Shown: positions 52,870-63,955 of the stretch, in pieces
Numbering within the stretch: position 1 is the first letter of the stretch
Layout of the letters: each line of letters opens with the position of its first letter
Assembly: GCA_944472155.2 (NCBI GenBank)
Contig: OX235273.1
Span: 104,616,582-104,680,581 of the forward strand
Reading direction: 5' to 3'
DNA length: 64,000 nt
Origin: Trichobilharzia szidati
Lineage: Eukaryota > Platyhelminthes > Trematoda > Strigeidida > Schistosomatidae
Position numbers and translations under genes: made by a program
Notes under the pieces: generated by a model
Seen by the model: the letters and a program-made list of their open reading frames with translations, nothing else
The model's database searches: none
Told to the model about the DNA's origin: nothing

Positions 52870-55590
52870 TAAATATCATCTCAGTATCCAAAGTGGTTCT
52901 CTCTCTCTCGCTACAGGCATCATATTTCTCCCAATTTCAAAATTAACAAACTCGGTTATAAAGTAAACAACTTGATCTGAACACAAACAAACCGTAATAA
53001 TCAATAATCAATATCTCATCAACATCATCGTCATATCAATAGAAAAAAACTAAGCGTTTACACTGAAAAACTCTTTATTTTTTTCAAAAAAAACTTTCTC
53101 TTTAATATATGTATGTATATATTCACAGTAATTTGAGCTTCTCACTCTCTCTCTCTCTGGAGAGGGAGAGAGAGAGGGGGGGGGGAATAACCCCTCCATA
53201 CACACTCAACAGACAGACAGAAGAAGGAAGGGGAGGGAGAAGACAAATCGATTAATGATTGAATGAATAAGCAGGTCAACAAGCACAATGATAACTGTGT
53301 CTGAATGACTGTCGACCTGTGTGTGTGTTTATTGATTGATTTCATTTTCCCCGAATTCTTGACAAGTCAACAGGGATATGGAGGAATTCAATAATGAGAA
53401 GTGGTGAATGAGTGAGTTTACAAAAATAATATGTGTGTGCGTGTGTGCGTGTGTGAATAATGAATAGAAATAGAATAGAAATATTCAAATAATATTACCA
53501 TTATTATTACTATTAATATTATTGACCACTTTCTTACAAACATACATATTAGAGATAAGAGGGAGGGGGAGGGGAGAAATAAAGAGGGCAAAAGTGAGGA
53601 AAACAAGAAAACAACACACCGGTGATCGTTATTCTGGATGTGAACAAAACCGATCCCCGTAACGCACACATACACACACAGGGAAGCACTTACAACAAGT
53701 GTGTACCCCCTCCACCACTCACAGTACACACAGGCGCTTGAATGTTCACAAAACGACAAATACAAATATAGTATATATATGTGCATAAACAAAATAGATT
53801 TCAGTGGTAGAAATGACATCTCACATCGCATCACTATACATACAGGAAGGAAAGAGGGCAGTATAAAGTATATACCATATATATCACTAATTGGCATATA
53901 CTCAAACACACTGATTATTCGTATATATTTTGCCAATAAAAGGAAGGAAATATAGAAAGAAGGATTTGTGTATATATAAGACACTTGGTGGTGTCTGTGG
54001 GCTACACGGATAATACTTTGGAATGATTAGTGAGACTAAGAAAATAAAAGAAGAGATACCACCCACGCTCCCGCTCCCGCAACCCATCCTACTTCCGAAT
54101 GAAAGGCGATGATAAAATGTGTTTGTTTATGAAACAGATGAGACACAAACTGTCATCAAATGTTATGTTAATCAACAACAATCATGAATTTCGTTGAGAA
54201 CTATCGGTGACAAAAAAACACAGTCACATTTACGCAGTGATGATAATTTAGCAGGATTGCAGAAAAACAAAGCAAGATTTCATATAAAATTATTGGGGGA
54301 ATGGAGCGGGACGGAGTGGAGAGTGGAGTGACAGAGAGGTGTTTCAACGAAACCACACCTATTAATAAAGTAAAATAAGAAAAAGCTTCTCAAACAAATT
54401 GAAAAAATAACAGGCACTAACGGTTGTTACTTCATCTATTGTTTATGAATGTTACAACGAATAGAAATAATAATAATAATAATGCTAATATTAGTAGTAA
54501 TCATAACAGTGATAGCAATAGGAATAATCAATTATTTTGTAGAGTAGATTAGAAATTGAAAGACACACACATATTTCATCACAAAAACACCCCTATCTAT
54601 CTTCATACATTCAAAAATGAAAAAACGCCCACACAAAAAAATCTAACCAATCCAAACACGTACATGTTTGGTAAGATGAAAAGGCGGAGGGTAGAACGAT
54701 GAGTGGGTGGATATATACGCTGAATACATGTTAGAAAAATAATTATAATAATAATAATAATAATAATAACAGATTAACTCTCATCATTAATATAAGAGTT
54801 AGTGGAGAGGGGGACGGTGATTGGCTAGAAGTAATGATGCTGTTGTTCGCAGTCGCCACCGATGATATATCCCTCGGTGTGTCGTGGTACGTTGACATAT
54901 GAAAAATTGTACAAAAAAAGTTTATTGTTGTTTTAGAATAAAAAATATATCTAAGCAGTTAACAAAACGAAACTATAAACATAACAAAAACTGATTGTAA
55001 TAGGTATAGCAGTATAAATGATGATCTGGGTTCATCTCTGTGTGGATCTCTTTGCTTCTCACTCCACTACTCGCTTACCCATATGCACAAACAAACAAAC
55101 AAACACGCACAAAATAGGTGAAATGAACCAGAAACACGAAGAAAAAACAACATATTGTCAAAATAGGTGTGTACACCAACGAATGAGAGAAAAACAGGTT
55201 AACGCAAAACAATAATAATGTGTGTTAGAATTACAACTCCATTTTTATCAAACAAGAGACTGCCAACCAACAAGATGGTTCATCGTTACATACAAACATG
55301 AATAGGAAAGAAGACGAAGAAGAAGAAGGGGTAAAGGAGTGCATCTCACAATCGATATATACTGTACATCATCATGGGGGCAGGGGACTAGGCACTTTTA
55401 CAGTTGTACACTCTACTACTCAAAGAAAGACAAAGAAAAACTTGTCTTCGTTGAATGGTGGACTGACCGGACCGACCGGTCTGATTAACTGACAGGAGAC
55501 TCTACACACACCACACAAAACAGAACATCACTCGAACAAGAAAAAAAAACAGAATAGAGTATAAAAAGTAGGAAAAAGGGTAGAAGAAAT
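52870..55590. other. Microsatellite-rich block, low repeat density; possible UTR or intergenic
   Basis: Contains (CT/GA)n at 53141-53180, (GT)n near 53430-53455, (AAT)n near 54465-54482 and 54745-54769, and CA-rich tracts. Minus-strand AATAAA-type signals occur near 53078 and 54915. None of the LINE, SINE or PLE families is recognised. Long open frames here (for example 53418-53984 minus) are low complexity. It may be the 3' UTR of the minus-strand gene whose exon is at 61869, but no exon links them. Confidence 0.4.
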
Positions 55591-55689
55591 CTGAATCGAT
55601 GAATAAAACGAAAATGAGCACTCACATACACACACACACAAGAAACAGAAATATACGGATTTTTTTCTTATTCATTGATTGGCTGATTG

Positions 55690-56500
55690 GTGTGTTCACC
55701 ACACATCCACTCTCAGATGAGTTTATCAGGTTCAAGATAAAATTGCGAAGCGTATCTGCAAGTATTGATGAGACAACCACAATCAATTTCAAGGACGGTA
55801 AATCCATCAACCAGCATGTATGTATACACTACTACAGCATATTTATTGTTCACATTGGCCCTGTAACAAAAACAAAATGGACAATTGTAGAATATAGAAA
55901 ATCAAAACAAATGATTCAGAAAAAGTTCGTTCAACCCCTCCAACTTTCATGGTCTTAATCCCTCTATGCTAAAGTATGGTAATCCCCAATCATATTTTAG
56001 CTCTACCAATTCTTCATTTTTTCAATTTTGTCTATTCAATTTGTATACTCTTCCTTATTAAGTCAATTGTTACTATTACTACTCTCACTTTTAATTGTCC
56101 CCGGTATTATTTCACTTGTCATTCTAAATCAATTCCTTTATGCAACATTAAATTCTATGCTATTAAATTTCACACAATATTGCGTAACGTTTTTATTTTT
56201 TCGATTTGTCTACTAATCTTATAATTGCACACCTTTTTCAAGTTCTATCCATCCTATGAATTATTCTATATATGACATTAATTTGCTTTGCCACTTGACA
56301 TTTAACTACGATTATAATCACAAGCACTTTAGTTTTAATTGCACTTCATATTATTATTATTATTTCATGCATTCACACCTATGTTTCAATTCCATCACCG
56401 GATATAACTTCTTAAAAACCATATATATACGATTGTACAGCTTGATGATAAATTCGTTGAAAAAAGAGTCTCTTCGCTGAATCATTTGTTTTGATTTTCT
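55690..56500 (+). mobile_element. PLE-8 3' remnant
   Basis: C-terminal reading MIQKKFVQPLQLSWS ending at 55958 matches the Penelope ending (QKK..QPL.LPW). The 3' segment to 56500 ends with CTTGATGATAAATTCGTTG, like the other PLE ends. Upstream coding is not recognisable. Confidence 0.55.
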
Positions 56501-56559
56501 AATTGTAGAATAGTATAAAGCTCAGATAGTTTCATTTAGTGAAGGAAAATCTACAGAGT

Positions 56560-57110
56560 CCTCACGATAACTGTGACAACCGTTCGACGACGCATAGGCA
56601 TCCTTAGCAGCGTCGTCAAACACACTTGCCACATTTCTTGACCTGGACGTCATAGTGGACTGCGTTGAGTGAGTTTTGAAAAATTATATCGCATTAATAA
56701 AGGCACTACACTCGATTGAACTTATGGAGCTGTGTCACATATATAGTGATGACAACCAATGCTGTCCATCAGGGATGTCCCCCTAGTAATCACTTCCCTT
56801 TAATTCCATTATAGATGCAGTAATGGACCTAACCCTAACTCACTTCAGTGACTCAGGGATTGTTGAGTTGTTACCAGGGAGTAGTCTTCTTAACTTAGAG
56901 AATATGTGGATGATATGGTCCTCCTAGGTAAAGACGCTGATAAAACAGAGTTTTCTGAACACCTTGAACAGAAATCTTAGAATGTTTGACATGCAATTCA
57001 CTCTTGTAAAACGTAAGTAAGATAATGGTGTACAGGAATCGACTACACCAACTAACACCTAGCTTAAAGATAAGCAAAAGTGAAGTGGTTGAGAGTGTTG
57101 ATCACTTTAT
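56560..57110 (+). mobile_element. LINE-B RT core fragment
   Basis: Plus-strand reading SPLLFNSIIDAVMDLTL then IVELLPGSSLLNLEYVDDMVLLG (RT catalytic YVDD at about 56900), ADKTEFSEHLEQ and a decayed KCK region. This is the only LINE-B copy here with the RT catalytic motif. Stops after the motif. Confidence 0.7.
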
Positions 57111-57499
57111 TTTTTTTTCGAAGTTGAATCGGCTCTAATGGACTGACTGATTGGTGACGAAATCTCAGTATAGGTAACACACATCATTATCACTGACTTA
57201 AACGTGATGTCTTACTGTAACAGGAGAAGATTAAAGATTTGGTAATGGATGTTTATTAAAGAAAAACGCATCATGCTTAGGGCACACATTAATTGTCGGC
57301 TAGGTCAGAAGACAATAAATTGTTCTGATTGGTTAGAGATTGGCCAAGGTTAAACGAGGTTGTCCAATGAGGTTATTTTATCCCCCCACACATGGTCAAC
57401 TAAATCCAGATTCAGGGAATAAACATTTCTACTTCTGCAGCCATTGATTTAAAATGTTGATTTCAATTTTGGCCACTTCCTATCCAATCTGCATTACGC

Positions 57500-57990
57500 C
57501 AAACTTACTATCGATCAAAGAAATGCGCAGAAGTTCGATCTGTCCTTCTTTATGACTGTTAAACATGGCCATTGAGAGTGAGTGGAAGATATGAAAAGGT
57601 TAGCTATCCATGTTTGCGTTTTATCTCCCATATTAAGTAGTATAATATGGTAAGTGATATTAACATTAGGCGTGGGGAAGGCGAGTCAATCAATGCGTTT
57701 TGTGAAGCTACATCAACTAAGATGTCTAGGACATGTGTTGCGCATGCCAGCCAAGCCATCACAGTCTTCGCTGACAGCCGATGTTAGCTGACATAGGATT
57801 AGGCTGGAAAACAGTAAGGAGTGGTAGTACACGATCCTGACATCAGTCCATGAAGTCTCTGACGTATGGTTTGAGTCAGGTAAGGAAGTGTAGACTTCCT
57901 AGTTGTGGGGTTCTCGGGATCCTAAGAATCAATAGCTTGAGACTGTTGGCGATATCGCTTCAAAACCATCCTCAATGCCACAGAGACACT
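57500..57990 (+). mobile_element. LINE-B C-terminal fragment
   Basis: Reading includes a CETWPLRV-like segment, the HQLRCLGHVLRMPAKP region, and a GWKT/MKSLTYGLSQVRKCRLPSC tail. Probably the same insertion as 56560-57110, with about 400 bp of other or eroded sequence between. Confidence 0.65.
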
Positions 57991-58962
57991 GACTCCCAGA
58001 CACATCAACTTTTTTATGTAGCATCACTAAACACACAAGTAAAAGATTTTTTTCCTATAACCGTACATTATACATGCACAAAAAAAATTAGATGTATACT
58101 TTTTTTCGATGTTATAAACTTTACATTATTTTACTGTATCGTAGATGCACATCATTTTCTAAACGCTCACATTTGGTACATTTTCCTCAACAAGGTCCTT
58201 AGCATTCTTGTTTTCTTTTCCAGGTGCGATGGGCACTGGACAAGAAACAAAGGAAGCACGAGATCCAACGAACAACATCAAGGAAGCCATGTACATACAC
58301 CCATTAGCATAGGCAGACAGACCAGTAGGCACTCCACCAAGCCGCTCGGAAGAGTTTTTTTCACCCTTAAGGGAACCATCGAGTTTTTTTACTTCCAGCT
58401 GGTTCTGTCTTAGGGTCCTCACAACCCCACTAGGGGGGGAGTCAGCTGTAGCGGTAAATAATTTCCCAAAATTATTGACCACAGCAATCATCACTGAACA
58501 TCGGATGCTGACCCTCACTGTTTAAGTCGACTTGTTTAGCTGAAGGCTTCCGGTCAAGCATCCTTGCCATTTGGTACTCCGTCGTGTCACGTTCGTGCAC
58601 GATCACTAGCTAGTTAAGCACTCAATACGGTTTACTATTTGGTCCCGAAATATATCACGTACTTTGGACGATCAATATTGCCTTTTGCTTTGTCTATGGT
58701 ACACGAGAAAAGAATACCATAGAAGTTGTTGGTATAAGATCTTGCGTCAGTATACTCCGTACAATTCGCGAACGTCGATACTGTCAGCCTCCAAACTGGT
58801 TGTTGTTGCTGTTGTTGTATTTCATGTGTTACTATTCTTTCCCCGCATACATTTCTGCTCTTTAAAGTTCTTTAGAATTTTGCTTTTTTCCGCTACAACT
58901 GTCGTCCACACATCAGGATGCCTAAACTCTTCTGCATTTCTTATTGTTCTAAATCAAAGAAT
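57991..58962. other. Unassigned, with an open frame near a possible splice acceptor
   Basis: Plus strand: TTTTCTTTTCCAG at about 58212-58224 is followed by an open frame (AMGTGQETKEARDPTNNIKEAMYIHPLA) that ends at TAG; IKEAMYIH resembles the C-terminal motif of GIY-YIG retroelement proteins. The minus strand is open for 119 codons over the same stretch. Neither is convincing as a host gene. Confidence 0.3.
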
Positions 58963-58974
58963 TATCTCAGATGA

Positions 58975-59835
58975 TTGATATAAGTATAAAACTTGGGCAC
59001 TGTGGTGGTAGAGTGTAACTCCATTATGGATAAGATTTTATTTTGATAAATCACACAGTGTTGTTATACAGTAATATTAACTGATGACCACGTTTCGAGC
59101 ACAAACTATTGCCACTCATAATCATATCAAGTTCTTCAAAACTACGGTGGCGTTTCCTTTGTCAGCTTTTGCGATGACAATAATTTTATCCTGTTTTAAA
59201 CTAATTAAAGCTTCTCTTTACGATTTTGTTAAGTTTGATTTTGCCTTCTTTTGATTTTTCAGGGTTAATGCACATTGTGCTCGAACCTGTTCTGCTGTTG
59301 TTTTATCTATTGAACCTAGTGCTACTTCTATGTTAGGAATGACATCTTCTTGTTTTAATTTATTAACTGTAACGTTGAAATTTAGTCCTTTCTCAAGTAC
59401 TTTTATCTCACTAGAGCTTAGTTCCCTTGATGAGAGGTTGATCACCCACTTTGTTCTGTCGATAGAGGATGAAGCGTTGACATCAATTTTGTTTGCTGTG
59501 TTCTTTTCTTCAATTAGTTTGTTGAATTTTTTGATTTGTGTGGTTTTTGATTTTCTTAATGCTGATTCTCTAGCTTTTTCGGATGTTTCAACAACAATTA
59601 CATAATCTTTGTCATTGACCATATATTTGAGTTTGTGTTTGAGTTTTTTGATTTCATTTCGTATATTATTTAGTTTCACAGTAATTCGATGTAGTTCTTC
59701 TCTTAGACATAATCTACTGATATGTTCAGCTGATATGATTATGAGTGGCAATAGTTTATGCTCGAAACGTCATCAGTTAATATTACTGTACAACACTGTG
59801 TGATTTATCAAAATAAAATCTTATCCATAATGGAG
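58975..59835 (-). mobile_element. PLE-9: Penelope 5' coding fragment between inverted terminal repeats, perfect TSD
   Basis: Flanked by TATCTCAGATGA at 58963-58974 and 59836-59847 (perfect 12-bp TSD). Inverted arms of about 110 bp (59021-59131 and 59727-59835) start and end with the CTCCATTATGGATAAG word and its inverse. The left end has an extra 46 bp beginning TTGATATAAG. The coding remnant fills the space between the arms. Confidence 0.9.
59133..59751 (-). pseudogene. PLE-9 N-terminal domain up to RT motif 1, one nonsense codon
   Basis: The open frame begins in the terminal repeat and reads a Lys/Glu-rich coiled-coil-like segment (NIRNEIKKLKHKLKYMVND), then KWVINLSSRELSSSEIKVLE and KGLNFNVTVNKLKQEDVIP, the conserved Penelope pre-RT region. 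After TAA at 59218-59220 the same frame continues with REALISLKQDKIIVIAKADK and GNATVVLKN, the first RT block. It stops at the left arm. Without the stop it would cover about 206 codons. No RT catalytic motif, so non-autonomous. Confidence 0.8.
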
Positions 59836-59847
59836 TATCTCAGATGA

Positions 59848-60107
59848 GCACTACATGGAGCCGTGAACATATTAAAATTAGCTATCAACAAAACTTCGTG
59901 TGCACTTCTTGAAGGAACTGAAAAACAAATGTACAGAACTGGTTTTCTTTTTTCATATGCAACTACAGAACCACGTCACAAGATACACTTCATATATATT
60001 ATTTACTTTACATGAAAATTCTTGTATGAAGAGGAAACATTTTGGAAGTGAATACGGTGAATATTTCTGTACTATGTGTTCACAAATATTGTCTGAAATA
60101 AAGCTTT
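59848..60107. other. No gene recognised
   Basis: AT-rich spacer between PLE-9 and SINE-C; GAAATAAAGCTTT at 60095-60107 is the target site of the next element. Confidence 0.4.
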
Positions 60108-60344
60108 TTTTCCTTCACGTTCCCCAGTGGAACATAGAGCTTCAAGCGAGTGGCTTGAAGTTTCTGTAGCAGTGTTTATTTTACAGGATGGGGTTGCTAG
60201 CCTGCCTCATGCCCAACCTTTCCTCTTTACCAGCATTATTTCTGGCTTAGCGAGGTAAGGGAGAAGTGCGTCGGTGGCCGGGGATCGAACCCCGGACCAT
60301 GTGCATGGTCGGCGAGCGTCCTAACCACTATGCCACCGACGCAC
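60108..60344 (-). mobile_element. SINE-C, young copy with perfect TSD
   Basis: GAAATAAAGCTTT flanks at 60095-60107 and 60345-60357. Intact tail (TTCCCCAGTGGAACATAGAGC), body and tRNA-like head (GGGGATCGAACCCCGG and the GCGTCGGTGGC stem). The best-preserved SINE-C by TSD. Confidence 0.9.
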
Positions 60345-60345
60345 G

Positions 60346-60890
60346 AAATAAAGCTTTATCAATATATTATTAAATAGTGCACCTCTACTCACAGTTCCAC
60401 GTTGAAACTCGCTCACTCACTTAGTCAGTCAGTCAGCCAACAGTTAATCTGATGACAAAAAGAATATCCGCACACATTGAGTATGTTCTCTGTCTTTCTA
60501 TCAACAAAAATTGTCTGAATATCTGTGTGTATGTGTGTGTGTGCAAGCTACTTACACATATACACACTGTTCATGAATTAGAAACACAATACATTCAATG
60601 GAACAACGAACGTGTAACTCAACTACTACTAAACTACTCACGATAATTCACAATTCGCAGTAGTCATAAATTCAGACACATAAATAAACTCAACCAACAG
60701 CTGGATATTTCACCTTCACCTAAATAATCGTAAGTTGTTATAACACTAAAGTAAGTTGCCAACATCTCTCTCTCTATTCAGGTATGCTAATTAACCTTTG
60801 GAGTTTTTTTTTGTCTGATCGAGATAAACAATATGACGTTGAAAAACCAATCAGAATAGTCTGATGATAACAAAACAACAACACATCAAG
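60346..60890. other. No gene recognised
   Basis: AT-rich with GT microsatellite near 60525-60545. A GATCGAGATAAACAATATGACG region shows no known motif. Confidence 0.35.
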
Positions 60891-60897
60891 TCATTTG

Positions 60898-60975
60898 GTG
60901 GATGGTGACTGACTAGCAGTGGAATCCACGATGCAAGCATTTTGTCTTATTTGAGACTGGTCATCAACTCAGTCG
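60898..60975 (-). mobile_element. SINE-A fragment
   Basis: GGTGGATGGTGACTGACTAGC start and GAATCCACGATGCAAGCATTT, then TTGTCTTATTTGAGACTGGTC, an eroded hammerhead module. Confidence 0.55.
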
Positions 60976-60984
60976 GTCGGTCGG

Positions 60985-61612
60985 TTGGTTTTCGACATAG
61001 AACTTTGCACATATGTGCGTCAGTTCAAGTCGTCACACTCCATGTAGCACACAAAGCAAGAGAAGAAAGTAGGAGAAATGCATATTAGAGACAGTAAGTT
61101 GAGGTGTGAGACAAAGGAGTGGTAATAACGGAGAACAAAAGTTTAATTGGAAATCATAAGTCACAAGGAGTGGATGCATCTGCACCAACCATTGAGAACG
61201 ATTTTGAGCCATATCATTGATTGTTTCCAACCATTGATTTTTACCGTCCCAATGACCCCAACCAGGAAGTCTACACCTTCCTACGTGGCTTAAGCTAACT
61301 GTTGTGGATTTCATTGACTGGTGCCATGTTTTGGTTTGACCGCCGATAGCTCTTTTCCAGCCTGGCCCTATATCAGCTAACATTGCCTGTCCAGGAAGGC
61401 GATGACAAGGCATACGTAACACATGTCCCAACCATCCCAGTCGATGTAATTTCACAGTCCTTTCTACCATTACTCATTCTGTTTCACCCTTATACTTGTC
61501 AAAATTCTATTGATACTCTTCACTCATTTTCTTGTCTACCTTTGTGTGCTCTTTGGAACGTGGCAACTAGAACTGCTGCACTTGGGTGCCAAGTTCTATG
61601 TTGAATCCAGCC
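60985..61612. mobile_element. Two LINE-B 3' ends, head-to-head inverted
   Basis: 60985-61480 is a minus-strand LINE-B 3' end with HRLGWLGHVLRMPCHRLPG, GPGWKRAIGGQTKTWHQSMK, VGRCRLPGWGHWDGKNQWLE and the 3' UTR. 61465-61612 is the 3' UTR of another copy on the plus strand (TTGGAACGTGGCAACTAGAAC, GGTGCCAAGTTCTATG). The junction is at about 61465-61480. Confidence 0.75.
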
Positions 61613-61629
61613 AACCAGCCATTTGATTC

Positions 61630-61850
61630 TTTAGGGGTTTGGAATCAAGATTTTCCATCTCCCCTAGGTAGACAGAGACCAGCACATATCCACCACCACA
61701 CACTTAGGTTTTAAGAAGCGGCAGACGTTGTTCACAGGAGGCTAGCAACCCCAGCAGCGCCCATAAAAAAAAACACTATAGCTACTGAAACTTCGAAACT
61801 CACAACATCTTGAAGTCTCATATTTTTCACTAAGAACCCAAAAAAATTGA
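61630..61850 (+). mobile_element. SINE-C-like fragment, decayed
   Basis: AGGAGGCTAGCAACCCCAGC body and CATATTTTTCACTAAGAACCC tail remnant; head missing. Confidence 0.4.
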
Positions 61851-61868
61851 AAAAAAACACGAACTCAC

Positions 61869-62834
61869 ACGAATCTGATCTTCTGACATTGCACCAACAC
61901 CACCATTAATTGGTTGTTCTATAGAAGTATTTGAAGTAAAACATCCACTCGGCAAATTCGATGAGAACTGTTGACGATTATCTAGATTTGTATCAGAAGG
62001 ATAAAAAGAGGAATATCCGCCAGAACCACCACCAACACCACCGCTGCTGCCTAATAAACCAGAATTATTGATCCCACCATGTCGAAGAATATTTTGATTA
62101 TTATGATTATTAGCATTATTAATGTCGTGTTGATTTTCTGCATAGACAGAAGTTTTCTCCGACGATGGTGTTGTTGTTGTTGGTGGTGACCAATTCCCAG
62201 TAATGAATTCACCACTATGGTTTGTATTATCATTCGGTGGTGGTCGAACACTTCCCGGCATAATGGACAGATTGTTATCCTCATTAGGGAATAACAGTCG
62301 CCGTCTATCAACACCACCACTAGCTGATGCTGGATGGTGGTAATTTTCATCATATTGTAATGGATCTCGACAAATTGATTGTGTCAGCGGAGGTGGCACC
62401 AGCGGCAGTGGGGGCGGTGGTTGATGAAATTGTGTATATTGACTTGAAGGACAACGAGGCTGTTGGGGATAATAAAGAGAATTTGATGATGATGATGATG
62501 AATAGTATTGTGGAGCCTGAGAAGTAGATGAAGGCGGCAGTGGCACAGGAGCTGGAGTAGGAGCAGGAAGGGGATGTGAAAAATATTGTCCATAGTGATT
62601 ATTATTACTATTATTATTATTATTATTTTGTGTAGGATGAATACGATGATTCATGGGATGTATGCATGGATCAGAATTGTCTAATTTTGATCGTAAATTG
62701 GAATGTTGTAACGATGGTTGTCCGCTTTGGTAATTATTTCCCAATGGATAAGGATTATAGGCATTATATGATGATGGACAACGTTGTGATTCAGAGGTGG
62801 TTGGCCAGCGTTTACTGCCAATTATTGATTGATG
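61869..62834 (-). CDS. Internal exon of an unidentified Pro/Ser/Asn/Gln-rich protein
   Basis: Exactly 966 bp, 322 codons, both splice phases 0: acceptor TTCTTCTTCTATAG (AG at 62836-62835) and donor CGT|GTGAGT. Begins HQSIIGSKRWPTTSESQ and ends GVGAMSEDQIR. Rich in Asn, Pro, Ser, Gln and Gly: an NNNNNNSNNN run, PLPAPTPAPVPLPP, SSSSSS near the centre, a PPPPLPLVPPP stretch and a Gly-rich SSGGVGGGSGG. No catalytic domain; no transmembrane segment. Such exons are common in disordered parts of chromatin and transcription co-regulators, but the family is not recognised. It is not a repeat: no stop over 966 bp, and codons and splice signals are clean. Confidence 0.85.
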
Positions 62835-62959
62835 CTATAGAAGAAGAAACGAAATATTACAATTAAATATGTAAAATTAATTAACATTGATCAGAAATAC
62901 ATAACAAGGAAACAATAATGAAGGTTTCCACCCGTGAACTAATTTATTATAATGGCTGA

Positions 62960-63955
62960 TTGAGACTGAGTTTCAACATAGAAATTTGCTCAGAAGTACA
63001 ACAACAGCTAAAGTTGCCACACACTATGCACAGTATGATGCACCATGCTTTGCGTACTGTTACAAGACTGGCAAGAGTCTATATCTGCACTCAGTCTTGC
63101 AGATGAAACACTTGAAGTTGTAGATAAGTTAGTGTATCTGAGTAGTTGTGTGAGTGCTGGTGGAGGTGACGGACGACAAGATTTCTAACTGTATCATGAA
63201 AGCTAGGGTGGTGGTATACGTCAATTCGAGACACCTCTGGCTATTACATTGCTTCGATGTGAGCAGTCTTGCTCTACATCCGTTGAAACCTGGCCTCTCG
63301 GAGCTGAGGATGTTCGGTGACACTGCGTATTCTATCATCACTGTCTCCCGTAGAATTGCTTACCTTCGATGGCATCATTGTGTGGGTAATTCCGAGGTCC
63401 GACAGCGTGTGTTTGAATACAATGGGGAGATCATTCATTGAGTGTTGTCATCTAGATACACCGATTCCGGTGGCTTGGACATGTGCTATGTGAATATCAT
63501 CTCAGAGGTGTCCGTACTGATCTCCGTTCACTAGCCCTGGGACGGGATGGTATAATCGGAGAGGTCGTCAGCCCATGACGTGGCACATCATGGGATAAAG
63601 AATATTTGTGTTAGGTTAGCATCAGTTAGTATATCACGACTCCCTAGTTGATGTTCCAGAGATAGATAGAATCAGTGACTCGCAACTTTATTGGATATGG
63701 CCAAGAATCGCAATCAATGATGAACGTGCTGCAATTTCCTTCTTTCTTCCGTTTATGACAATAATTCGACAAATGTTGTTTGGTCTTGTTAAACGTATAT
63801 AGCTGCTTCCTTTCCGGATGGAGTCCTTTATTTATCCTCTACCTATTTTTTCTTTATATGGTGTTGTTTTATTATTATCATCATTATTGTGCGGTGCATC
63901 TTCTTGTTGGTGCCTATATTGTACCAGGTTTTGTGTTTTGAATAAAAAGTAAACA
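62960..63955 (+). mobile_element. LINE-B C-terminal region and 3' UTR
   Basis: Frameshifted reading: LEVVDKLVYLSSCVSAGG, DKISNCIMKARVVV, NSRHLWLLHCFDVSSL, KPGLSELRMFGD, IAYLRWHHCVGNSEVRQRVF. These match the post-RT region VYNT...LYGCETWPLR...RIRWHHRVSNSEV of non-LTR proteins. A long 3' UTR ends with TTTTGTGTTTTGAATAAAAAG before the window edge. Confidence 0.7.

Noticed and set aside
53418..53984. 188-codon open frame on the minus strand
   Set aside because: Low-complexity, microsatellite-derived (GT and AT tracts) with no motif or splice context; likely chance.
57850..58413. 187-codon plus-strand open frame
   Set aside because: Begins in the LINE-B tail and passes into unrelated AT-rich sequence; a chance run across a boundary.
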